This document shows positions 57,301-64,000 of a stretch of 64,000 bases of DNA, piece after piece; position 1 is the stretch's first letter, and the number at the start of each line of letters is the position of its first letter. The notes beneath the pieces were generated by a model. It had not been told where the DNA came from, searched no databases, and saw only the letters and a program-made list of their open reading frames with translations. The translations under genes were made by a program, and so were the position numbers. Source of the DNA: Odoribacter lunatus (lineage in GTDB: Bacteria > Bacteroidota > Bacteroidia > Bacteroidales > Marinifilaceae); the NCBI RefSeq assembly GCF_943193135.1, contig NZ_CALPCZ010000007.1:32483-96482 (forward strand), read 5' to 3'.

Positions 57301-58732
57301 TCAAAAACACATCTATCCCCTCACATTTCCCTTTATTGACGTTTACATGATGAATATCGCTCTTCACATTCATTTTCATACCGGCGGAATCGCTTCGCCC
57401 GCTATAATTACCCGACATCGCCCCCAGGCCGAACAGCGAAAGCCCGCTCAATCTCCCGAAATTCACCACCGGAAAACTAAAATTCCCCGCCAACAGGGAA
57501 CAATCACCATTCTCCATTTTTTCGCAAGGAGAGTAAACCAATTCCACATCCCCCCGCATTCCCGGCGTATTACTCTTCACATTTAAAATAAAATCTTCTA
57601 CCGTTCCCTTCAACTTCCCTTCAACCTCAAACTCTTTAAAATGATGCAACGGCTCCGGCACGGAAATCGCATGTCCTAACCACGGCAGATAAATAGTTTC
57701 CAAATCTTTCGGAGTCAATGAAGCTTTCCGGAAATCTATTTCAAACACCGTATGCCAAAAGTCCGGCAAACCATGAGATTTAAACATCCCATACACCACG
57801 CTACTCTCCCCGAAAGCTATACACAAATCCCGCCCCTCCAAACGATTAACGGTATTCGTAACCACACCCGTACAACTCACCGTATTCTCTATTCCGCGCA
57901 ATTTCTCATTAAAATAGGCCAAATCTATAAAGCTCACCGAAGAAAAGCCCAATTTATAATATTGCTGCATCCGAGTTGTAAAATACTTCCAGTCCCGACG
58001 CCCGGGCACCCAGTTATAAGCCAGTCGCTCCAGCACCAAACGGCTTCTCTCCGTCATAATCTCCCCTTCGGTAATCAACAGGGTAGAATCAGCAATCTCC
58101 ATGCGGGCATTTAATTCCTTCAGGACAAAACCGGACTTCTCCGTCAATCCCAATCCCGTCACTTTCGCCCGCAATTTATCCTCCGAAAAATCCAATTCCG
58201 TAATATCGGCATTCACATGAGAACACGCAACATCCGTCCAGTTTATCCCATACTCCAACGGCACATACTGCTCCTCTTTATAAACAAAGCGGGAATCCCG
58301 TATCTTTATACGCTCCACATCCACAATCCACTCCGGCGAGTTATTTCCCAAAGCCGGCGTTTCTCCTTTCCCTTCCTGCAAAGCATCCAAAAACACATCC
58401 AGATTCATAATAGCCCGCTCCTCTCCCCGTTCTATCCACAAATTAAAATAAGCCTGTCTTAAAACAAGCTCCTTTACCGTAAAACTCCGGGAAGCCAAAT
58501 TAAACGATTCCACCTTCACCTCCACCCGGTCACAATATAACAACGTATCATTGCGGTAATCCGTCAATAACATGTCTTTCAGCAACAAAGAACTCATCGG
58601 ACGAAAATCCACACCTCCGACACGAATCTTCACACCCGTCCTGTATTCAAGTTGCGCGGTAAAATACTTCACTAGATAAGTCTGTACGACAGAAGTATGC
58701 AACAAGGCATACACCAAAAGAAGGATACCCAA
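54311..58732 (-). CDS. tamB: TamB-family outer-membrane assembly/lipid transport protein
   Basis: About 1473 aa. An N-terminal transmembrane helix (GILLLVYALLHTSVV) is followed by a very long beta-rich region and the C-terminal DUF490/TamB domain, recognisable at EINMLGEYRITKGSYLFTL and PKDLETIYLPWLG-type repeats earlier. Such proteins span the periplasm as beta-taco bridges. No ATG starts this frame: it opens at TTG 58732 and continues upstream, coding KKFFRILSFWLAGT, to a TAA at 58790-58792, so the true N-terminus is probably ~15-20 residues longer. Promoter -7 TATTTTTG (minus strand) is at 58802-58809. Confidence 0.88.
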   Translation of the reverse strand: MGILLLVYALLHTSVVQTYLVKYFTAQLEYRTGVKIRVGGVDFRPMSSLLLKDMLLTDYRNDTLLYCDRVEVKVESFNLASRSFTVKELVLRQAYFNLWIERGEERAIMNLDVFLDALQEGKGETPALGNNSPEWIVDVERIKIRDSRFVYKEEQYVPLEYGINWTDVACSHVNADITELDFSEDKLRAKVTGLGLTEKSGFVLKELNARMEIADSTLLITEGEIMTERSRLVLERLAYNWVPGRRDWKYFTTRMQQYYKLGFSSVSFIDLAYFNEKLRGIENTVSCTGVVTNTVNRLEGRDLCIAFGESSVVYGMFKSHGLPDFWHTVFEIDFRKASLTPKDLETIYLPWLGHAISVPEPLHHFKEFEVEGKLKGTVEDFILNVKSNTPGMRGDVELVYSPCEKMENGDCSLLAGNFSFPVVNFGRLSGLSLFGLGAMSGNYSGRSDSAGMKMNVKSDIHHVNVNKGKCEGIDVFLTYEDEQLNLMSSVRNEGVDIGVILSCDTRDSVSFLSSKGHFFVDSLNRFGWSLTGQEERFRTLFDLVYARKSEQENFSHLNLTDLFYATLSDSFAIERVSFENRGVSDYYVTNLLSDVMDMQIEGHYASIRPLDFTLDLLKEYLPAYASERTRSGRQQEEEMDFRYTIDTKDLNRVLRVLYPDVYVADGTRIYSDFDKDRNEIYLSVTSDSLHYGMFGLRNTKMELKGGEGELAMVWKSDQLSYTNWSRIYNMRNECLLSNNKIRTKLQWCNWQAQTYSGELAADVELKAVSRDLYRAEAKIHPGVIVISDSIWNVAASEIVWEGKEFVIDNFLLKSGEQYFSVNGRISEKPSDSLTIRLNEFNLAELNRLVLESGVNLFGVIDGQVVMQDYYKDKLLYSDIAVRDWGFNRDTLGSLELMSFWDADSSRMVIRAENRVKDEVPMRIAGIYEPVSDSIDVRLVLDKLGLERVGKYANEYFKYSKGNLNGDMRITGTVAVPEITGHLYFDSLSLFSRDFNTSFTVNDSIYVEHNRVYLKDFVIWDAENNRAECSGYYLLTDKSYDLNVSFRNFLLMNTGYENSEVLYGRIYSSGYARVQGKNGVMEVMANARPEGNSELYIPLASAVSEEDGAFLHFVNRNQPEDSRRKVPATKSSILLNANLELNDNLKVQIVFDPTIGDVLKTTGEGNIKIDLDQDGEINMLGEYRITKGSYLFTLGGVFNKNFQLRQGGSIKWNGSPYDATIDINAVYNLKTSLNELLASTNSLMDRSTKVPVECILNLSDNITNPLVKFDINFPSLDSQTKSFIQSLFSSQDEINKQIFSLLMLNKFYKPDYMNSTDLEERNMGYQAGVTTATEMVSRQLSRWLSKISNNFDIDFSYRPGDNITSDEIELALSTQLLNDRVTLTANGNMDVGNTKGVGTNSGNSNNIAGDFDVDVKLNKQGTLKLKAYSHTDEKIIYKNNTETIQGVGISYQETFDTFKELVNKYFGFLKRRKQ

Positions 58733-58801
58733 CGTCCCCGCCAGCCAAAAAGATAATATCCGAAAAAACTTTTTTATATCCGCACAGTTTTAGTTTGCTC
58801 A

Positions 58802-58809
58802 CAAAAATA
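58802..58809 (-). promoter_or_regulatory. tamB -7 promoter element
   Basis: TATTTTTG on the minus strand (plus CAAAAATA). Transcription would start near 58798, only about 20 nt before the first codons resembling a TamB N-terminus (KKFFRIL at 58774-58754). Confidence 0.5.
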
Positions 58810-58883
58810 TTAATATTGCACCATATTTGAAAGAGATTGAGAGTTAAAGATTACCCTCTTTCGACATTCAAAACCAAAAAATT

Positions 58884-59903
58884 ATGACCATCATTCTCGG
58901 AATCGAATCCTCTTGTGACGACACCTCGGCAGCCATCCTCAAAGACGGAGTCATACTAAGCAACATCATTGCCAGCCAAAAAGTCCACGAAGCCTACGGG
59001 GGCGTCGTTCCGGAGCTTGCTTCCAGAGCACACCAGCAAAACATTATCCCGGTCGTAGACCAGGCTTTGAAAAAAGCAAACGTCTCCCCGGAAGAAATCG
59101 ATGCCGTCGCTTTCACCCGCGGTCCCGGTCTGCTGGGTTCTCTGTTAGTCGGTACCTCTTTTGCCAAAGGTTTTGCCATCGCACGGCAACTTCCGATGAT
59201 TGAAGTCAATCACCTGCAAGCCCACATCCTGGCCAATTTCATCAAAGAACCCGGCGTAGAAAGCCGGCATCCCTCTTTTCCATTCTTAACCTTGCTGGTC
59301 TCCGGCGGTAATTCCCAGCTAATCGTCGTACACGACTATCTGAAGATGGAAATGATAGGGCAAACCATTGACGATGCCGCCGGTGAAGCTTTCGACAAAT
59401 GTGCCAAAGTCATGGGACTGGGCTACCCGGGAGGCCCTGTTATCGACAAACTGGCACAAACAGGCAACCCCGACCGCTTCAGCTTCAACAAGCCTCAAAT
59501 ACCCGGGCTGGATTATAGCTTCAGCGGTTTAAAAACCTCCTTCCTGTACTTTATCCGGGATGAACTGAAAAAAAATCCCGAATTTATAACACAAAACCTG
59601 CCGGATTTATGCGCCTCCCTGCAAAAAACAATCATTGACATCCTCATGTCCAAATTGAAAAAAGCAGCCAAACAGACCGGCATAAAACAAATCGCCATCG
59701 GCGGGGGCGTTTCCGCCAACTCCGGACTACAACACGCCGTACACCAAGAAGCCGAAAAAGCCGGTTGGGAAGTTTTCATCCCCCGATTGGGCTTTTCGCT
59801 TGACAACGCCGGCATGGTCGCCGTCTCCGGTTATTACAAATATCTTGCCGGACAATTTATCCAACTGGACGCCGTTCCATTTGCCCGCACAAGTTTAGAT
59901 TAA
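58884..59903 (+). CDS. tsaD: tRNA N6-threonylcarbamoyladenosine transferase
   Basis: 339 aa TsaD/Kae1 protein, which moves the threonylcarbamoyl group to A37 of ANN-decoding tRNAs. GIESSCDDTSAAIL (5-18), the metal pair in VNHLQAHILAN (HxxxH near 109-117), LVSGGNSQLIVVHDY near 140 and IGGGVSANSGLQ near 275 are all present. Normal length. Followed 10 bp later by a dehydrogenase gene. Confidence 0.96.
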   Translation: MTIILGIESSCDDTSAAILKDGVILSNIIASQKVHEAYGGVVPELASRAHQQNIIPVVDQALKKANVSPEEIDAVAFTRGPGLLGSLLVGTSFAKGFAIARQLPMIEVNHLQAHILANFIKEPGVESRHPSFPFLTLLVSGGNSQLIVVHDYLKMEMIGQTIDDAAGEAFDKCAKVMGLGYPGGPVIDKLAQTGNPDRFSFNKPQIPGLDYSFSGLKTSFLYFIRDELKKNPEFITQNLPDLCASLQKTIIDILMSKLKKAAKQTGIKQIAIGGGVSANSGLQHAVHQEAEKAGWEVFIPRLGFSLDNAGMVAVSGYYKYLAGQFIQLDAVPFARTSLD

Positions 59904-59913
59904 ACAACAAAAC

Positions 59914-60843
59914 ATGAAAATACTGGTCACTTACAACATCCCGCGCGAACCTTTCGCCCACCTCCCCGAAAACTGGGATGTCACCTTTCCGCAAGGCGAC
60001 GAAATGAGCAAAGAAGAAATCATACGGCTTCTTCCCGACTACGATATTTTACTAAGCATTTTCTGTCGTCCCATTGATAAGGACATCATCGATGCCGGAA
60101 AAAGATTACAATTGATCAGTAACTATGGCGTAGGCTACAACAACGTGGATATTCGATATGCCCGGGAAAAGGGAATCTCCGTATGCAACACTCCCCAATC
60201 CGTCTGCAATCCCACCGCAGAACTATGTATGGCACTACTGCTCGGCGCCGCCCGCAAAATTGCGGAACTTGACCGCCGCGTCCGGCTAGAAAAAGAAAGC
60301 CTGTGGGGTGCCATGAAAAACTTAGGTACCGGATTGGAAGGCAAAACACTCGGCATCATCGGCATGGGACGCATCGGACAAAACGTGGCACAAAAAGCAA
60401 GCGCCTTCGGAATGAATATCATATATTACAATCGCCATACGGAAGTCCCCGGCTATCGGCGGGTAGAATTGAACACATTGTTGCAGGAATCGGATTTCAT
60501 TTCCATACACACACCCCTGAACGAAGACTCCAGGCACCTCATCGGCAGAAAAGAATTAACCCTCATGAAACCTTCCGCCTTTTTAATCAACACCGCCCGA
60601 GGCGGAGTAATCGACGAGGCAGCTTTAGCCGAATGCTTGCAGCAGCAACAAATCAAAGGAGCCGCACTGGATGTATTTGAACAGGAACCGCATATCACAG
60701 AAACACTTTATCACCTTGATAACGTCATCCTCCTTCCGCATGTAGGAACGGCAACCATCGACTGCCGGATAGCCACCGGAGCGGAAGCCCTACAAAACAT
60801 CCGTAACTTCCTCGCAGGACACCCGACGAACATCGTCAATTAG
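59914..60843 (+). CDS. D-isomer specific 2-hydroxyacid dehydrogenase
   Basis: 309 aa. The NAD-binding loop GIIGMGRIGQNVAQKA is near residues 147-162. Catalytic Arg is in INTARGGVIDE near 227-237, Glu in VFEQEPH near 256-262, and His in LPHVGTA near 273. Full-length D-lactate/glyoxylate/hydroxypyruvate reductase-like enzyme; substrate not assignable. Probably in one transcript with tsaD. Confidence 0.88.
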   Translation: MKILVTYNIPREPFAHLPENWDVTFPQGDEMSKEEIIRLLPDYDILLSIFCRPIDKDIIDAGKRLQLISNYGVGYNNVDIRYAREKGISVCNTPQSVCNPTAELCMALLLGAARKIAELDRRVRLEKESLWGAMKNLGTGLEGKTLGIIGMGRIGQNVAQKASAFGMNIIYYNRHTEVPGYRRVELNTLLQESDFISIHTPLNEDSRHLIGRKELTLMKPSAFLINTARGGVIDEAALAECLQQQQIKGAALDVFEQEPHITETLYHLDNVILLPHVGTATIDCRIATGAEALQNIRNFLAGHPTNIVN

Positions 60844-60877
60844 TACCACAAAAAAATAAAAAAATTATTCTATTTTT

Positions 60878-60908
60878 TTGGTGGATTAGAGAATATGCTC
60901 TATATTTG
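60878..60908 (+). promoter_or_regulatory. tRNA operon promoter
   Basis: TTG at 60878-60880, exactly 20 bp, then TATATTTG at 60901-60908. Both elements match the Bacteroidetes housekeeping consensus perfectly; it drives the tRNA-Tyr/tRNA-Gly pair. Confidence 0.8.
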
Positions 60909-60942
60909 TCCCCGTTAAAAAACAAGAGTTCTTTTTAACATT

Positions 60943-61028
60943 GGGGAGATACCAAAGCGGCCAACTGGGGCAGACTGTAACTCTGCTGACTTATGTCTTC
61001 GTAGGTTCGAATCCTGCTCTCCCCACCA
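60943..61028 (+). tRNA. tRNA-Tyr (GTA)
   Basis: GGGGAGA (60943-60949) pairs with TCTCCCC (61018-61024), followed by discriminator A and an encoded CCA (61026-61028). The anticodon loop CTGTAAC contains GTA. A long variable arm (CTGCTGACTTATGTCTTCGTAGG region) marks a class II tRNA, as expected for bacterial tyrosine tRNA. Confidence 0.93.
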
Positions 61029-61035
61029 AACTTAT

Positions 61036-61108
61036 GCGGAAATAGCTCAGTCGATAGAGCACTAGCCTTCCAAGCTGGGGGTCGCGGGTTTGAGTCCCGT
61101 TTTCCGCT
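61036..61108 (+). tRNA. tRNA-Gly (TCC)
   Basis: GCGGAAA (61036-61042) pairs with TTTCCGC (61101-61107), discriminator T, no encoded CCA. The anticodon loop CTTCCAA carries TCC. The T arm reads GCGGG-TTTGAGT-CCCGT. Its 3' end is the apparent junction with the integrative element. Confidence 0.92.
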
Positions 61109-61113
61109 CTCCG

Positions 61114-61146
61114 AAAAAGGCAGTTACAAAAGCAACTGCCTTTTTT
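61114..61146 (+). terminator. Terminator of the tRNA operon
   Basis: AAAAAGGCAGTT (61114-61125) and AACTGCCTTTTT (61134-61145) form a 12-bp stem with an 8-nt loop and run of T. It lies 6 bp after tRNA-Gly. Confidence 0.85.
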
Positions 61147-61290
61147 GTTTGTCCTTTACTTACTACAACAATCTGAATATTAGATATATATAATTTTACC
61201 ATCTTTCTAATAGATGTATTTTGTTGTTTGTAATACAGTAGTAAAAAGGACAAAATAGAGGGTATTTTAGCTTATTTCAAGTGGTAGCAC

Positions 61291-61324
61291 TGCAAGAAAT
61301 TGATTAACATAATTATTTCTTGCA
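61291..61324. repeat. 10-bp inverted repeat before the integrase gene
   Basis: TGCAAGAAAT (61291-61300) and ATTTCTTGCA (61315-61324) are exact complements 14 bp apart, 49 bp before the integrase ATG. The central bases are AT-rich. It could be a recombinase-arm or repressor binding site. Apart from the terminator, the rest of the 61109-61372 gap shows nothing. Confidence 0.45.
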
Positions 61325-61372
61325 AATTTGGCACTTTTCTATTAGCTATCAGCGAATTACACTATACTAAAA

Positions 61373-62596
61373 ATGATTAAAAAATTGCAAGTATCCTTTT
61401 ATTCTATGAACTCTAAATTGACTAATAAAGGAGAAGCACCTATCTATTGTAGAATTGCTATTGCCAAAAACATAAAACAATTCTCAACAGGCTTATATGT
61501 TCTCCCCAAAGATTGGGATAAAACCAAACAGAAAGCAAAAGGGAAAACCTCTGAATCAGAATCAATCAATACACATTTAGAGCAAATACGCAGTAAATTA
61601 TTCAATGCAGAAACAAAACTAATCATTGAATCTCAAGACAACTATACATTAAACGACATCTACCTAATTTTTACAGGACAGTATGCAGACAATTCACCCA
61701 CCTTACTAAAACTATTCAAAGAACGACTTAGCAAAATGGAAAAACTTGTAGGCAGTGAATACACCATACGAACATTCAGGAAATTTAAAGAAGTGTGCCA
61801 ACATACACAAGATTACATCAAACACAACTACAATGCACAGGATATTCCATTTAAAAGATTAGACTTTAAATTTATCCAAGACTTCCAAGAATATCTATTG
61901 ATTCACAAAAAACACAAACCTATTACAGTCAATAAAATTGTGCAACGTGTAAATCAAATAGTATTACTGGCTGTAAAATACAAGTACATTGCAGAACATC
62001 CCTTTAAAGGTTATAAACCGCTAAAGGAAGTAAAACAATTGGTATTCCTGACAGAAGAGGAAGTAAAACACCTTGAAAACTATGAATTTGCACAACAGAG
62101 ACTTGAAAAAGTACGTGACTATTATATGTTTTCCGTTTATACAGGACTTGCCTACAATGAAGCATTCAATCTAAAGCCTGAACATATTATAAAAGGATTT
62201 GACGGTCAGGATTGGATTAAGATGATACGCCAAAAGACACAACGAGAAATCAATATACCATTACTGCCACAAGCTAAACGAATTATTGAAAAATACCGTT
62301 TGTCAAACGAACAAGAGTATATTTTACCAACAATGAGTAATCAGAAGATGAACAGTTATCTAAAAGAGATAGCCGATATTGTTGGTATAAAAAAACATCT
62401 AACACACCATACGGCACGCAAAACATTTGCTTCAACCATTTTACTTTATAATGATGTTCCTATTGAGATAGTAAGCAAATTACTTGGTCACGCCAACATC
62501 AGTATTACACAAAAATCATACGCCCAAGTCATTAATAAAAACGTAAGTAATCATATGCTAAAATTATCCACACAGTTAGAACAAACAACTAATTAA
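61373..62596 (+). CDS. Tyrosine recombinase / integrase
   Basis: 407 aa. Residues 1-95 are an arm-binding plus helical region (YSMNSKLTNKGEAPIYCRIA), about 105-205 the SAM-like core-binding domain, and 215-400 the catalytic domain. HHTARKTFAST holds His-x-x-Arg, LLGHANISITQKSYAQV holds the second His and the nucleophile Tyr. The first catalytic Arg, usually in TGLRxxE, is not at its normal place (TGLAYNEAF), a feature also known from IntDOT of Bacteroides conjugative elements. It points away from tRNA-Gly. Confidence 0.9.
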   Translation: MIKKLQVSFYSMNSKLTNKGEAPIYCRIAIAKNIKQFSTGLYVLPKDWDKTKQKAKGKTSESESINTHLEQIRSKLFNAETKLIIESQDNYTLNDIYLIFTGQYADNSPTLLKLFKERLSKMEKLVGSEYTIRTFRKFKEVCQHTQDYIKHNYNAQDIPFKRLDFKFIQDFQEYLLIHKKHKPITVNKIVQRVNQIVLLAVKYKYIAEHPFKGYKPLKEVKQLVFLTEEEVKHLENYEFAQQRLEKVRDYYMFSVYTGLAYNEAFNLKPEHIIKGFDGQDWIKMIRQKTQREINIPLLPQAKRIIEKYRLSNEQEYILPTMSNQKMNSYLKEIADIVGIKKHLTHHTARKTFASTILLYNDVPIEIVSKLLGHANISITQKSYAQVINKNVSNHMLKLSTQLEQTTN

Positions 62597-62603
62597 TGTT
62601 TAT

Positions 62604-62648
62604 TCCCCTCTCACTTCCTTAAAATTGGAGTGAGGGGGGATTTTTTTT
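62604..62648 (+). terminator. Terminator of the integrase gene
   Basis: TCCCCTCTCACT, a bulged T, CC and the complementary GG, AGTGAG, GGGGGA form a 14-bp stem with one G-T pair, followed by eight T. Because of it the downstream ORF is unlikely to start at GTG 62630. Confidence 0.8.
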
Positions 62649-62677
62649 ACCTTTATTGTCTCTTTAAATTTAATATC

Positions 62678-63538
62678 ATGATATTAGAGATAGATGATGA
62701 ATGTTTAGAGTACGTAAAACTGTATTGTTTTAAATATTTAAATTCATTTGAAATAGATGAAGAAACCGGAGAAGCGATACAATATCCCTCCGATATTCCG
62801 GAAGTGTACCTAAAACACTATAATCATAGTGAAATGGAAGAAGAAGAATTTCGTGATAAGTATAAGAATCTTATCATTCCTGAAGGCAAGACTTTTAAAC
62901 AATACAAACAAAGCCTCTCTTTGAAAGGCTCATTTACCTATGCAGCCTATCAAAAGAATAAAGAAATGCAAGAATTACTTAGGGACAAGAAAATCAACTT
63001 GGATTCTGAAAAATTTTGGCATCTATTAAGATTTATATATGATTATACTTGGGGAGAATGTATGAATGGTATAAAAGTAACCCCAAGCTGTATGGAACAA
63101 CTTACCTCTTTCAGCGAGGCTGTCAGGTCAGATTCTGAAACAAAACAGCGGCTTGTACTTTATGCAAATAAGAAACAATATGTTATTGACAATCAACTTG
63201 CCATAGAATTATTAGCTCAATTATGGGATAATTATAAAGCGAACTACAACTGCCGTGAACTCCATGCCTGCCCAGTAACAGAAGAAACACAAACAACATC
63301 CAATGGTATTTGGGCTTTTGTTTCTGCAAAAATGTTTATTGATTTTTTCAAGATACTCCCAATGGGTAAAAGGCAAGGGGCAAAGGTATCTGAAAAGCAG
63401 AAAGAACTTATTGCCCATTTTTGGTACTTCACCGGCATTGTTTCCAATGAGAACATCCTATATTCAAACGACTATTTTAAAGCTATATGGAAACGGTACA
63501 AGGATTATGAGCCTGACAGTGTAAGCCTTTATTATTAA
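62678..63538 (+). CDS. Acidic protein of unknown function on the element
   Basis: 286 aa from ATG 62678; an in-frame GTG at 62630 lies inside the integrase terminator and is rejected. The N-terminal 60 residues are strongly acidic (IDDECLEY, EIDEETGEAI, SEMEEEEFRDKY). The middle contains FWHLLRFIYDYTWGECMNG and the C-terminal part two tryptophan-rich helices (ELIAHFWYFTGIV, DYFKAIWKRYKDY). No conserved family recognised. Gene is AT-rich and lies between the integrase and a damaged ORF. Confidence 0.7.
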   Translation: MILEIDDECLEYVKLYCFKYLNSFEIDEETGEAIQYPSDIPEVYLKHYNHSEMEEEEFRDKYKNLIIPEGKTFKQYKQSLSLKGSFTYAAYQKNKEMQELLRDKKINLDSEKFWHLLRFIYDYTWGECMNGIKVTPSCMEQLTSFSEAVRSDSETKQRLVLYANKKQYVIDNQLAIELLAQLWDNYKANYNCRELHACPVTEETQTTSNGIWAFVSAKMFIDFFKILPMGKRQGAKVSEKQKELIAHFWYFTGIVSNENILYSNDYFKAIWKRYKDYEPDSVSLYY

Positions 63539-63723
63539 TCATACCATACCCCAATATTTGCTCCTCTACAATTCCCATACTCTGTAATGGGAACAACTCC
63601 TGTCATGTTTTTTGTTACATATACCCCCCATTTATTTATTTGATTTTTGTAACGCAATCCTAAGTAAAGTGGATTGTCAGTAAGCTCTTAACTGAAATAA
63701 GAGTTAATTAATAAAATTAGTAT
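63539..63723. other. AT-rich intergenic stretch, no gene
   Basis: Contains a weak hairpin CTCTTA/TAAGAG near 63685-63703 and poly-pyrimidine runs. No convincing promoter or reading frame. Confidence 0.3.
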
Positions 63724-64000
63724 ATGAAAAAAATTACTAATGAATTGAACAACATGCTAAGCATGAAAGAATTAGAAAAAAATTAATCAATGCAGAAAAC
63801 AAACTTGCACGTTTGAAATCCAAGCCTGCAAGCAAGCCGATGGATATTCTCTCCCAAGAGAGTATCATCAAGGGGCTAAAAGAACATATAGCCCAACTGG
63901 CAGAAACGCCGATAGAGAAAGCTAAATTAATCCAGCCGGAGAAAGGCGTACAGTCTTTCCAGTTGGCAGGAAGTAACGAGATTGTAAAATACAAACTCGC
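63724..64000 (+). pseudogene. Frameshifted ORF, truncated by the window end
   Basis: ATG 63724 begins MKKITNELNNMLSMKELEKN and stops at TAA 63784-63786. One base earlier a second frame runs without stop from KKLINAENKLARL through KSKPASKPMDILSQESIIKG to the end of the window. The join is at the A7 run 63775-63781ff (GAAAAAAATTAA): one extra A, or a -1 ribosomal slip, would give a continuous helical, Lys/Glu-rich protein. Function unknown. Confidence 0.55.

Larger units (their letters stand above)
61109..64000 (+). mobile_element. Left end of an integrative element at tRNA-Gly
   Basis: Directly after tRNA-Gly base composition drops to clearly AT-rich, and the first gene is a tyrosine recombinase reading away from the tRNA. 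The following genes are of unknown type and not housekeeping. This is the classic layout of a tRNA-integrated island, but the right junction and att repeat lie outside the window, so the element's size is unknown. Confidence 0.65.

Noticed and set aside
62630..62677. GTG start for the element protein
   Set aside because: Lies in the integrase terminator stem; ATG 62678 is available.
63737..63994. Minus-strand 85-codon frame at the window end
   Set aside because: Antisense to the better plus-strand coding pattern; hydrophobic shadow of Lys/Glu codons.

Overview
The window looks like chromosomal DNA of a Bacteroidales bacterium. Evidence: promoters of the Bacteroidetes type (TTG, about 20 bp, TAnnTTTG) precede many genes; Shine-Dalgarno sequences are not evident; TraR/DksA and IleRS have the forms usual in that phylum; the dcw cluster has the Bacteroidetes gene order. 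A Cat1/AbfT-type acetate/4-hydroxybutyrate CoA-transferase and the duplicated ftsZ would fit the Odoribacter/Butyricimonas side of the order, but that placement is inference.

Layout. 1-6553 (+): aspartokinase, a small AraC-type HTH gene behind a strikingly regular array of ACGT palindromes, ileS, a dksA/traR-like gene and lspA. 6671-8000 (-): two exported proteins of unknown function. 8200-16187 (+): topA, a PpiD-like foldase, a YfhO-type membrane protein overlapped by a UDP-glucuronate decarboxylase gene. 16211-25088: a surface-glycan locus with several glycosyltransferases, a flippase, and an adjacent LicD phosphotransferase plus CDP-polyol synthase (cytidylyltransferase-SDR fusion), suggesting a polyol-phosphate decorated glycan.

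25193-43069 (-) is one compact division and wall cluster read mraZ-rsmH-ftsL-ftsI-murE-mraY-murD-ftsW-murG-murC-ftsQ-ftsA-ftsZ1-ftsZ2, ending in a DEAD-box helicase gene whose 3' end lies in a terminator. mraZ is preceded by three 10-bp spaced TGGGA/TGGTA boxes, the expected MraZ operator. The tandem ftsZ pair has two intact GTPases with very different C-terminal tails.

43296-60843 holds housekeeping genes: a Yip1-like membrane protein with an apparently leaderless promoter, smpB, a CoA-transferase, dgt, a YqeY-like gene, a SUMF1/glycine-rich surface protein, a lytic transglycosylase, a TGS/uridine-kinase fusion, a giant tamB, tsaD and a hydroxyacid dehydrogenase. Upstream of the glycine-rich protein lies a roughly 230-nt structured transcript or attenuated leader with its own promoter, a long terminator-like hairpin and a competing pairing. 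A region of 22-bp phased A/T tracts lies after that gene.

60943-61108 carries tRNA-Tyr and tRNA-Gly. An AT-rich integrative element begins immediately behind tRNA-Gly with a tyrosine recombinase gene, an unknown acidic protein, and an ORF broken by a frameshift in an A7 run that leaves the window.
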